Positions 8,075 through 14,199 of a stretch of DNA of 14,501 nt are shown here, in pieces (position 1 is the stretch's first letter; each line of letters begins with the position of its first letter). The stretch lies in the NCBI GenBank assembly GCA_022848825.1, contig JAJISH010000324.1, forward strand, positions 1-14,501, written 5' to 3'. A program made the position numbers and the translations under genes. The notes beneath the pieces are model-generated. The model did not search any database and had not been told where the DNA came from. It was given only the letters and a program-made list of their open reading frames with translations. Source of the DNA: Thermoplasmatota archaeon (GTDB lineage Archaea; Thermoplasmatota; Thermoplasmata; RBG-16-68-12; JAGMCJ01).

Positions 8075-9608
8075 CCAGCTTTCCCGCCTGTTTTTCGACT
8101 TCCGTGTTGATCGTTCCCTCTTCCACGAGAGCCGCCAGGCGCTCAACGTCCGCAGTCAACGGTCTATCATCATCCAGCCGGTCGACGTCCCGCCTGATCA
8201 GGTTGTACGCGGCGAGCGCGCCCTTTCCGGGTTTGAGGGGCTTGAGGAACTCGAGGCCCTGAGCAGCGCAAAGGAGCTCGATGGCGACGATGTTCCTCGC
8301 ATTGCCGACCGCCAAAACCGCCTTTCGAGCAGCCCACATTCCCATGCTCACGAAATCCTCCTGGCCCGCCGATGTTGGGATCGAATCCGCCGACGCAGGA
8401 TGGGCAAGCGTCTTGTTCTCCGACGCCAAAGCGGCCGCGGTGCATTGTGCCATCATGTAGCCCGAGTGCGTGCCGCTCTTCTCCGTGAGGAAAGGCGGGA
8501 GACCGCTCAGATGGGAGTCGACCAGCCTGGCGATCCTTCGTTCCGAGAAGGACCCGAGGACGCACACGGCAAGCGAGAGATGGTCCATCGCCATGGCGAT
8601 CGGCTGCCCGTGGAAGTTGCCACCGGAGATGCTCTCGCCCGTTTCCGGGAAGACCAATGGGTTGTCCGTTGCGGAATTCATCTCCGTCTCGATGATCCCC
8701 CTCGCATAGTCGATCGCATCCATGACCGGACCAATGACCTGTGGGATGCAACGAATCGTGTAGGCGTCCTGGACATTAGGGCAATCCTCGTGTGACGGGA
8801 TGATCTCGCTCCCCTTGAGGAGTCTCAGCATGTTTCTCGCGCAGGTCACCTGACCCTTGTGCGGGCGGACCTTGCCCAGCCTATCGTCGAAAGGCTGAGG
8901 GGAGGACTTGAGGGCCTCAAAGCTCATCGAGGCGGCTATCTGCGCGGCTTTGACGAGGTTCAGAGAATCGTGAACGATCAGACATGCCATGCCCGTCATC
9001 ACTGACGTGCCGTTGATCAGCGCGACGCCCTCCTTCGGTTCGAGGCGAAGTGGCTCGATCCCAGCTTGCTTCATCCCTGCGCCCCCAGTCATCACCTTCC
9101 CGTCCAAGGAGCACTGGCCCTCTCCCATCGCAACCGCCGCTATGTGAGCCAACGGCGCCAAGTCGCCGCTGGCACCGACGGACCCGATCTCTGGGACGAC
9201 TGGATGGACACCTTTGTTTAGCATCTCCAAGAGCGTCTCTACAACAAGAACACGGATGCCAGAGTGCCCTTTTGCCAGACTGTTGGCCCGAAGGAGCATG
9301 CTTGCCCTGACGTGCTCCTCGCCGAGGCTTTCTCCGATCCCCGCACGGTGACTTCTCACGAGGTTCCTCTGAAGATCGAGGAGTTCCTTCTCCGGTATGA
9401 CAACGCTTGCCAGGTCGCCGAAGCCCGTGTTTATGCCGTAGGCCAGTCCACCGGAGCTGAGGATCTCGAGCACCGCCTTCCTGGACATCTCCATCCCCTT
9501 CACGGCATCACGAGACAGACTGACCTTCTCGTAGTTCCTGGAAACCTGAACGACATCCATTATCGTGAGGGACTCTCCATCCACTGCAATCAAGGAACCA
9601 CCCTGCAT
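8067..9608 (-). CDS. hutH: Histidine ammonia-lyase (HAL/PAL family)
   Basis: A 513-residue lyase, matching the usual length of about 510, that removes ammonia from L-histidine to give urocanate. The Ala146-Ser147-Gly148 triad in GSVGASGDLAPLAH forms the MIO electrophile. Other family landmarks are Y57 in YGINTGFG, H87 in RSHRAGIGE, the YTIRCIPQV segment, EMNSATDNPL and, near the end, LKPGKGALAAYN. Where the HAL consensus is QEDH, this protein has QEDF (F419). The start chosen is ATG at 9608 with AAAGGT 6 bases upstream; the frame stays open further upstream but only antisense to the RNase Z gene. The 3' end overlaps the convergent giant gene by 8 bases. No hutU, hutI or hutG is nearby. A related aromatic ammonia-lyase or aminomutase specificity cannot be excluded. 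Confidence 0.93.
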   Translation of the reverse strand: MQGGSLIAVDGESLTIMDVVQVSRNYEKVSLSRDAVKGMEMSRKAVLEILSSGGLAYGINTGFGDLASVVIPEKELLDLQRNLVRSHRAGIGESLGEEHVRASMLLRANSLAKGHSGIRVLVVETLLEMLNKGVHPVVPEIGSVGASGDLAPLAHIAAVAMGEGQCSLDGKVMTGGAGMKQAGIEPLRLEPKEGVALINGTSVMTGMACLIVHDSLNLVKAAQIAASMSFEALKSSPQPFDDRLGKVRPHKGQVTCARNMLRLLKGSEIIPSHEDCPNVQDAYTIRCIPQVIGPVMDAIDYARGIIETEMNSATDNPLVFPETGESISGGNFHGQPIAMAMDHLSLAVCVLGSFSERRIARLVDSHLSGLPPFLTEKSGTHSGYMMAQCTAAALASENKTLAHPASADSIPTSAGQEDFVSMGMWAARKAVLAVGNARNIVAIELLCAAQGLEFLKPLKPGKGALAAYNLIRRDVDRLDDDRPLTADVERLAALVEEGTINTEVEKQAGKLAR

Positions 9609-9670
9609 TGAGATACCTTTCCGACTATTTATGTTTCCGTGGGTTCCATCTCGGCTCCAATCGCCCTTCG

Positions 9671-9680
9671 AAACTTTAAT
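9671..9680. promoter_or_regulatory. AT-rich element between divergent hutH and rnz, possible shared TATA
   Basis: AAACTTTAAT reads ATTAAAGTTT on the other strand, so either direction offers a TATA-like core. On the + strand its centre lies about 26 bases before 9702, only a few bases from the RNase Z GTG at 9708. On the - strand it would start hutH transcription near 9650, leaving a leader of about 42 bases that includes the hutH ribosome-binding site. A second AT-rich stretch at 9626-9633 (CATAAATA on the - strand) is too close to the hutH start to keep that site in the transcript. Confidence 0.45.
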
Positions 9681-9707
9681 GAAGAGCATGCCTCTTTCGT
9701 TCCAGTC

Positions 9708-10616
9708 GTGCAGATTGTATTCCTTGGAACCGGCGGAAGTTGGCCCTCGCCAAAGAGGAACGTTGCAGCCATAGCTGTCAAGAGAGGAAGGGAGATCATC
9801 CTCTTCGACTGCGGTGAGGGGACACAGAGGCAGTTCATGATGTCCAGCCTCTCGTTCATGCAGGTTCAGAAGATATTCATCACGCACTTCCACGGGGACC
9901 ATTTCCTTGGGCTTCCGGGACTCGTGCAGAGCATGACGCTCAACGACAGGAAAGAGCCACTGCGGATATGGGGGCCTAGGGGGATAAGGGACCTCATGGA
10001 GGTGCTCCTGAGAATCGGCTACTTCAGTCCTGGCTTCGATGTCTATGTGGAGGAGATGGAGGATGGGTCCGAGGTGGATTTCCCGGAGTACACGGTCACA
10101 AGCGTCAAGATGACGCATAACGTCCCATCCATTGGATTCGTGCTACAGGAGAAGGACAGGCCTGGCAAGTTCAACCGTGAGAGGGCGATCGAGCTGGGTC
10201 TGCCAGAAGGTCCACTGTTCGGCAGACTTCAGAGGGGAGAGACCGTCGAGCACGACGGCATGACGGTCGCACCGGAAATGGTTCTCGGAGAAAGACGCGC
10301 GGGAAGGAAGATCGCATACTCCGGGGACACGCTGCCCTCGAGCAGCTTCGCGGACGCCGCAACGGGCTCCGATGTTCTCATCCACGACGCCACGACCGAT
10401 GCCAGCCTTGAGGAAAAACAGAACGAGTTCGGACACTCTTCCTCCCGCCAGGCCGCTCAGATCGCGAGGGACTGCGGTGCCCGGATGCTGTTCCTGACAC
10501 ACATCAGCCCCAGGTACGATGACGTGTCCACATTGGAGAAGGACGCGAGAGACGTCTTCGAGAACGCCCACGTCCCGAACGATTTCGACGAGCACCTCGT
10601 GCGGTACAAGGACTGA
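9708..10616 (+). CDS. rnz: Ribonuclease Z (tRNA 3' processing endonuclease)
   Basis: A 302-residue metallo-beta-lactamase-fold nuclease that cuts the 3' trailer from tRNA precursors; 300-310 residues is usual. It begins QIVFLGTGGSWPSPKRN, the family N-terminus. The zinc motif HFHGDH gives H60, H62, D64 and H65. Further ligands and catalytic residues are H137 (MTHNVPS), D207 (YSGDTLPSS), H243 (FGHSSSRQAA) and H265 (LTHISPRY). I chose GTG 9708 because the protein then starts where homologues do and a TATA-like element lies about 26-35 bases upstream. No Shine-Dalgarno precedes it, so it is probably leaderless. An in-frame GTG at 9639 would add 23 unconserved residues. Diverges from hutH; S-adenosylmethionine synthetase follows after 78 bases. 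Confidence 0.95.
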   Translation: MQIVFLGTGGSWPSPKRNVAAIAVKRGREIILFDCGEGTQRQFMMSSLSFMQVQKIFITHFHGDHFLGLPGLVQSMTLNDRKEPLRIWGPRGIRDLMEVLLRIGYFSPGFDVYVEEMEDGSEVDFPEYTVTSVKMTHNVPSIGFVLQEKDRPGKFNRERAIELGLPEGPLFGRLQRGETVEHDGMTVAPEMVLGERRAGRKIAYSGDTLPSSSFADAATGSDVLIHDATTDASLEEKQNEFGHSSSRQAAQIARDCGARMLFLTHISPRYDDVSTLEKDARDVFENAHVPNDFDEHLVRYKD

Positions 10617-10647
10617 CGCGTCCATCACATTTGGAGAACCGAAAGGG

Positions 10648-10654
10648 ATAAATC
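10648..10654 (+). promoter_or_regulatory. TATA-box candidate for S-adenosylmethionine synthetase
   Basis: ATAAATC follows the purine-rich GAAAGGG (possible BRE) in the 78-base gap after rnz. Transcription would start near 10677, with GGGAGG at 10683-10688 as the ribosome-binding site 6 bases before the ATG at 10695. Confidence 0.5.
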
Positions 10655-10682
10655 GAAGGCTGAACTTTCACATCACTCCACT

Positions 10683-10688
10683 GGGAGG
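10683..10688 (+). promoter_or_regulatory. Shine-Dalgarno site for S-adenosylmethionine synthetase
   Basis: GGGAGG, 6 bases before ATG 10695; this fixes the start of the enzyme. Confidence 0.75.
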
Positions 10689-10694
10689 AATCGC

Positions 10695-11891
10695 ATGGAT
10701 CGCAACATCTGGGTTGAGCAGGCTAGTCGGATGCCGATGGAAGAGACGAAGATTGAGATCGTGGAAAGGAAGGGGATCGGGCACCCAGACAGCATTGCCG
10801 ACGGGCTTGCGGAATCAGTGAGCAGGACGCTGTGCAAGCTGTACCTGGAACGGTACGACAAGATCCTCCATCACAATACCGACGAGACGCAGATCGTGGG
10901 CGGTCAATCGGCGCCCAAGTTCGGCGGTGGCACGGTCCTCGAACCCGTGTACATCCTTCTGGTGGGAAGGGCAACGACGCAAGTGGATGGAGAGAGGCTC
11001 CCGTACAGGTCGAGGGCGATCAGGGCGGCCCGAGACTACCTGGAGTCCTTCTGCCCGCATCTCGACGTCGATATGGATGTCATGCTCGACTGCAGAATCG
11101 GCCAGGGATCCGTGGACCTCAGAGGCCTCTACGAGACCCAGAGGCTGCTCGCCAACGACACTTCGTTCGGCGTGGGCTATGCGCCCTTCAGCGAGACGGA
11201 GACGATCACGTACGAGACGGAGCGGCTTATCAACGGCCCTCTGAAGAAGGAGATCCCTGAAGCCGGCGAGGACGTCAAAGTAATGGCAACGAGGGTCGGC
11301 GACGACATCAACGTGACCGTGGCGGCAGCGATGGTCGACCGTCTCGTCCCGGACCAGTCGCATTATATCAGCGTCATAGAGGAGCTGAAGGACAGGCTTC
11401 TCGAGAACGCTCTGAAGCAGACGAACAGGAATGTGAGCGTGGACATCAACACCGGCGACAACTACGACGATGGCATATTCTATCTCACGGTGACGGGGCT
11501 CTCGTTCGAGAATGGCGACGACGGGTCCGTCGGCAGAGGGAACAGGGCGAACGGGCTAATCACGCCTTTCAGACCGATGAGCATGGAGGCGACGGCGGGC
11601 AAGAACCCCGTGACCCACGTCGGCAAGCTCTACAACATCCTGACCCTGAAGATCGCCAACGACATCGTCAAGGCGGGAGGGGGCGACATCCTCGAAGCCT
11701 ATGTGAGAATCGTTTCCCAGATCGGGAAACCTATAGACGATCCCCAGGCGGCGAGCATCCAGCTCGTGATGGCCAATGGCGTTCAGCTGAGCGGAGTCCA
11801 ATCGGAAGCTGAAGCTGTCGTCGATGAGTGGCTCGCGAACATCTCCAAAATCACTGACCTTATCGTGAACGGAGAGGTGTCCGTTTTCTAG
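10695..11891 (+). CDS. mat: S-adenosylmethionine synthetase, archaeal type
   Basis: A 398-residue methionine adenosyltransferase of the archaeal family, which is highly diverged from bacterial MetK. It makes S-adenosylmethionine from methionine and ATP. Landmarks are [12 protein letters not shown] at residues 26-37, [13 protein letters not shown] at 59-71, the following [21 protein letters not shown], and the strongly conserved block [20 protein letters not shown] near residue 280 continuing to [14 protein letters not shown]. The length matches archaeal homologues of about 400 residues. The start is supported by GGGAGG 6 bases upstream. It has its own TATA candidate, so it may be transcribed independently of rnz. 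Nothing appears truncated or missing. Confidence 0.97.
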   Translation: MDRNIWVEQASRMPMEETKIEIVERKGIGHPDSIADGLAESVSRTLCKLYLERYDKILHHNTDETQIVGGQSAPKFGGGTVLEPVYILLVGRATTQVDGERLPYRSRAIRAARDYLESFCPHLDVDMDVMLDCRIGQGSVDLRGLYETQRLLANDTSFGVGYAPFSETETITYETERLINGPLKKEIPEAGEDVKVMATRVGDDINVTVAAAMVDRLVPDQSHYISVIEELKDRLLENALKQTNRNVSVDINTGDNYDDGIFYLTVTGLSFENGDDGSVGRGNRANGLITPFRPMSMEATAGKNPVTHVGKLYNILTLKIANDIVKAGGGDILEAYVRIVSQIGKPIDDPQAASIQLVMANGVQLSGVQSEAEAVVDEWLANISKITDLIVNGEVSVF

Positions 11892-11939
11892 CGTGGTACC
11901 CGACGCAGCATATGAATCCCGGCGGGAAACTGAGAAAGG

Positions 11940-11947
11940 GTTATAAG
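11940..11947 (+). promoter_or_regulatory. TATA-box candidate for the coiled-coil protein
   Basis: GTTATAAG lies in the 94-base gap after mat and predicts a start near 11970, about 16 bases before ATG 11986. No ribosome-binding site is visible between them. Confidence 0.55.
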
Positions 11948-11985
11948 CGGTTTGTTCCATCTTAAGCCCAGTTGGCTGTGTGCAG

Positions 11986-12855
11986 ATGACCGAGTTGATG
12001 AGCGAACTCCGAGAGAAGAGGAACGAGAGGAACATCGAGGCGGAGAAGCACAAGAGAACGCGCGATGAGCTCAACGACAAGACGAAGCAGTGGGTCGGCA
12101 GAAGAGACGAGCTAAATGCCAAGGTCAGAGAGCTTATCGACGAGGCCGCGGTACACAGAGACAAAAGGGACAAGCTCAACCTTGATGTCAAGGGGGCAAA
12201 AGAGGAGAGGGACAAGCTCAACCGCGCCGTCAACGAGAACATCGATAGAATCAACAGATTGAAGAGGAGGCACACGCCGAGGGGAGAGGTGCCCCTGAAT
12301 CGATTGAAGAAGGACCTGAGGGACCTGGAGTTCAGGCAGATGACCTCGGTCATGAAGATCGACAAGGAAAGGCAGCTCGTGGAGGCCCTCTCAGGCGTCA
12401 AAGACACGATCGACGAGAGGGAGAAGGAGCTGGAGAAGGTCGAGGAGATCCAAGAAGCCATACGGGAGCTCGAGAGCGTCAAGTCGGAAGCCGAGAAGTG
12501 CCACGAAAATGTCGGCAAGCTGGCAGATGCGGCACAGGAAGAGCATGACAAGATGATGGCATACTACGAGAAGAGCGACGGGGTCAGAAAGCAGGCCGAC
12601 GACGCCCAGGAGCAGTTCATCAGAACAAAGATGATGGCCGACGAGGAGCACAAGAATCACATAGTCATGATCAGAGAGGTGCATGACTTCGACAAGATGG
12701 TAAGCGGGATACGACGCAAGCAGAGAAGGGCGAGAGTCGACAAGTACGAGACTGTCGCCAAGAGGGAAGCTGATGACATATATGACCGCTTCAAGAAAGG
12801 TGAGAAGCTCAGCACGGAGGACCTGATGACACTGCAGAAGTCTGGCTACCTCTAG
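11986..12855 (+). CDS. COG1340-type archaeal coiled-coil protein, function unknown
   Basis: A 289-residue, highly charged, almost wholly helical protein resembling the archaeal coiled-coil family COG1340, which has no established function. RD[E/K]LN motifs occur at residues 26, 40, 61 and 75, spaced by 14, 21 and 14, all multiples of seven. A break at about 97-105 (RHTPRGEVP) is followed by LKKDLRDLEFRQMTS, the point where family members turn back, then a second helix to about 235. The basic stretch IRRKQRRARVDKYETVAK leads to the conserved-looking end FKKGEKLSTEDLMTLQKSGYL (last 21 residues). I chose ATG 11986; GTG 11980 and ATG 11998 are in-frame alternatives, and no Shine-Dalgarno decides between them. 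A basic C-terminus in such a protein could contact nucleic acid or ribosome, but nothing here proves it. Confidence 0.85.
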   Translation: MTELMSELREKRNERNIEAEKHKRTRDELNDKTKQWVGRRDELNAKVRELIDEAAVHRDKRDKLNLDVKGAKEERDKLNRAVNENIDRINRLKRRHTPRGEVPLNRLKKDLRDLEFRQMTSVMKIDKERQLVEALSGVKDTIDEREKELEKVEEIQEAIRELESVKSEAEKCHENVGKLADAAQEEHDKMMAYYEKSDGVRKQADDAQEQFIRTKMMADEEHKNHIVMIREVHDFDKMVSGIRRKQRRARVDKYETVAKREADDIYDRFKKGEKLSTEDLMTLQKSGYL

Positions 12856-12882
12856 AGATCAGTCCTTGTTTTTCGAGAAAGC

Positions 12883-12892
12883 TTTAAATATA
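12883..12892 (+). promoter_or_regulatory. Strong TATA box of a candidate small RNA gene
   Basis: TTTAAATATA is the best TATA box in the window, preceded by the purine-rich GAGAAAGC. Its centre is about 26 bases before GGGGAG at 12913. No convincing protein gene follows, which points to a non-coding transcript. Confidence 0.65.
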
Positions 12893-12912
12893 GGTGAGAG
12901 AATATATCGAAT

Positions 12913-12990
12913 GGGGAGTTTTGGGCTAGTTCGTTAGAGTGCATCCCATCCCTTCTGACAAGGCTAGCCCTCCCTTTCTTATTTTTTCTT
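12913..12990 (+). ncRNA. Candidate structured small RNA, unrecognised family
   Basis: The predicted transcript starts at GGGGAG, the expected distance from the TATA box. GGGAG (12914-12918) pairs with CTCCC (12970-12974), and GGCTAG (12924-12929) pairs with CTAGCC (12964-12969), leaving a TTTTG bulge. Directly stacked on the inner stem, CCTT (12951-12954) pairs with AAGG (12960-12963) around a CTGAC loop. A T-rich tail ends the unit. It does not fold as a tRNA: there is no T-arm and no valid anticodon arm. I see no C/D or H/ACA boxes in the right places. The alternative is an elaborate terminator for the coiled-coil gene, though the separate TATA box argues against that. Confidence 0.5.
12975..12990 (+). 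terminator. T-tract terminator
   Basis: TTTCTTATTTTTTCTT directly follows the closing stem of the candidate small RNA. Archaeal RNA polymerase terminates at such T-runs on the non-template strand. Confidence 0.55.
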
Positions 12991-13000
12991 CTGGCAGGGT

Positions 13001-13056
13001 GCTTCGGAAATCTGTATTTCTGCAAAGGTTGATTTGTTTGATCTCTTTCCGAAAGC
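13001..13056 (+). other. Long-range inverted repeat in the gene-free gap
   Basis: GCTTCGGAAA at 13001-13010 pairs with TTTCCGAAAGC at 13046-13056: ten pairs with one bulged A and a 35-base loop. It lies just beyond the T-tract, so it could be a second RNA structure, a processing site or a protein-binding site. It could also be chance. Confidence 0.35.
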
Positions 13057-13385
13057 TATCTCCGACTCACTTCAGAACATCACTCCAGCCATGGTCGTCA
13101 TACATCACGCTGAATGTCACTCTGAGAGGCGGGAACGTCACCTCTAACATCAAGGAGTTTAGAGAGGTCTCTCGCAGACAAGACGGAAAAAGGCTTAACT
13201 ACAATCAATGCTTGCCTATGCCGTTGCGGTGGTGGAACTTTTTAATCCCTCCACAACATCTGCCATCGCGACCACGGCTCGCACCGCTGGATTAGGGCAA
13301 CTAGCTCATTGAACCCATGCGATACTTTCAAATAAAGACTGGAATATCCGTTCTTGAGAGATTCGAGGGATAGAGAGGTGAACGA
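13057..13385. other. Gene-free stretch, mostly featureless
   Basis: Together with 12856-13056 this makes a 530-base gap without a convincing protein gene. A GTG-initiated 118-residue frame (12939-13295) has unnatural composition and crosses the RNA structures. A 27-residue frame on the - strand (13067-13150) could be a gene remnant but is too short to call. GCGGTG (13226-13231) and CACCGC (13282-13287) could pair over 50 bases, which is weak. A promoter for the next gene is at the end. Confidence 0.5.
13326..13336 (+). promoter_or_regulatory. TATA-box candidate for the small zinc-ribbon membrane protein
   Basis: TTTCAAATAAA predicts a start near 13358. GAGGTGA at 13375-13381 is then a good ribosome-binding site 4 bases before ATG 13386. 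Confidence 0.45.
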
Positions 13386-13697
13386 ATGCGGGGGGGAATC
13401 GTAGCCGTTGGGATAGTGCTAATCGGACTGTCAATAGGTTGGTTTCTCATCGCTTTCGTATCTCCAAGCATAGCCTGTGGTCTCTGCATAGTGTCGCCAG
13501 TTCTGTTTGTCGTTGGCGTTCTTCTTTTCATTGTTGGACTTATCGCAGGAGAGCCACAAACTACTACGATTGTCCATGTTCCAGCGCCCACGCAACCAGC
13601 ACAGATGGCGAATGCATGCTCGACCTGTGGGTATCCTCTGACTTGGATACCGAAGCACCAGAGAAACTACTGCTATCGCTGTAAGAAATACCGCTAG
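13386..13697 (+). CDS. Small membrane protein with C-terminal zinc ribbon, function unknown
   Basis: A 103-residue protein. Two hydrophobic helices at about residues 5-27 and 33-55 are joined by a very short loop containing C31 and C34. A Pro/Thr/Gln linker (56-75) follows, then a four-cysteine zinc ribbon, C78-x2-C81 and C96-x2-C99, ending in basic residues. The predicted layout is a membrane hairpin with a soluble zinc-binding tail. The start is well supported: ATG with GAGGTGA 4 bases upstream. Codons ending in A or T are more frequent than in the genes before 12855, so it may be a recent or fast-evolving gene. I do not recognise a family; small archaeal zinc-ribbon membrane proteins of this layout are common and uncharacterised. 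Confidence 0.8.
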   Translation: MRGGIVAVGIVLIGLSIGWFLIAFVSPSIACGLCIVSPVLFVVGVLLFIVGLIAGEPQTTTIVHVPAPTQPAQMANACSTCGYPLTWIPKHQRNYCYRCKKYR

Positions 13698-13706
13698 ATC
13701 CTCAGA

Positions 13707-13721
13707 GCCTTTGAGATGGAG
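13707..13721 (+). repeat. Direct repeat copy 1 flanking the four-helix membrane gene
   Basis: GCCTTTGAGATGGAG matches 14156-14170 at 14 of 15 positions. The two copies bracket the - strand gene at 13734-14102. Similarity does not extend beyond the 15 bases. Confidence 0.35.
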
Positions 13722-13733
13722 GCAAGACGGAAG

Positions 13734-14102
13734 CTAGTCCTCTGGTATGTCATGGCCTTTCCTGGTGTAGTAATACACGCCCCAGATGGAAAAAAGGATG
13801 AGAAGCGAAAGAATGCCTCTTGAATGTATGGGCAGGTCCACCATTATCAACATACCCAGAGAGATCAACAAGAGGGCCAAGTAGACTATGCCCTTGCCAA
13901 TGACTTTCTTGTTCACCCAATCCCTCTTCCTTCTGTGGACAGACGAGTCAGTTGCCTCCAGCACCAGAATCAAACCCGTAATGACACTCACATATCCCAG
14001 CCAAGGATACCATAGGGTGATCATGCCGAACAACCCAAATGCTATCATAAAGATGCCAAATATCCCAAGGGCGGCTCTTTCGACTTTGCCCCGCTTGCTC
14101 AC
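13734..14102 (-). CDS. Predicted four-helix membrane protein, function unknown
   Basis: A 122-residue protein with four hydrophobic segments at about residues 10-30, 33-48, 70-91 and 97-114. A basic loop (VHRRKRDWVNKK) lies between helices 2 and 3 and a charged tail ends in GHDIPED. The two helix pairs and the basic middle loop suggest the termini and that loop face the cytoplasm. I chose GTG 14102 because GAGGG (14112-14108) lies 5 bases upstream. GTG 14114 is in frame and would add four residues but has no ribosome-binding site. Convergent with the zinc-ribbon gene, 36 bases apart. Composition is A/T-richer than the core genes. No family recognised. Confidence 0.75.
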   Translation of the reverse strand: MSKRGKVERAALGIFGIFMIAFGLFGMITLWYPWLGYVSVITGLILVLEATDSSVHRRKRDWVNKKVIGKGIVYLALLLISLGMLIMVDLPIHSRGILSLLILFSIWGVYYYTRKGHDIPED

Positions 14103-14155
14103 TCGATCCCTCACAGAGAGCCCATGACTTACACTCAGAAAAGCGTTTCCCCAAT

Positions 14156-14170
14156 GCCTTTGAGATAGAG
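14156..14170 (+). repeat. Direct repeat copy 2 flanking the four-helix membrane gene
   Basis: GCCTTTGAGATAGAG, the partner of 13707-13721 with one mismatch. It lies in the 97-base gap between the two - strand genes. Confidence 0.35.
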
Positions 14171-14199
14171 TCTTGTGCGTTGGATACGGTCAGCCCGGA

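Noticed and set aside
9609..10118. An N-terminal extension of hutH by 170 residues
   Set aside because: The frame is open but lies wholly in the gap and antisense to rnz. HAL homologues begin near ATG 9608, which has its own ribosome-binding site.
11905..11935. A terminator hairpin after mat (CCCGGCGGG)
   Set aside because: The stem is only three pairs and no T-tract follows.
12913..12990. A tRNA, suggested by a D-arm-like AGTTCGTTAGAGTGC
   Set aside because: There is no T-arm consensus, the possible anticodon stem has only three pairs, and the 3' side cannot form a seven-pair acceptor.
13070..13115. A C/D-box guide RNA on the - strand (TTCAG/CTGAA closing stem with two GTGATGT boxes)
   Set aside because: Only one base separates the second C-like box from the D box, so there is no guide; the boxes also deviate from consensus.
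13067..13150. A 27-residue - strand frame that may be a remnant of an exported protein
   Set aside because: It has no ribosome-binding site, and there are too few residues to recognise anything.
12939..13295. A 118-residue protein gene downstream of the strong TATA box
   Set aside because: It has a GTG start inside an RNA stem structure, no ribosome-binding site, and an unnatural amino-acid mix rich in Arg, Pro, Ser and Leu.
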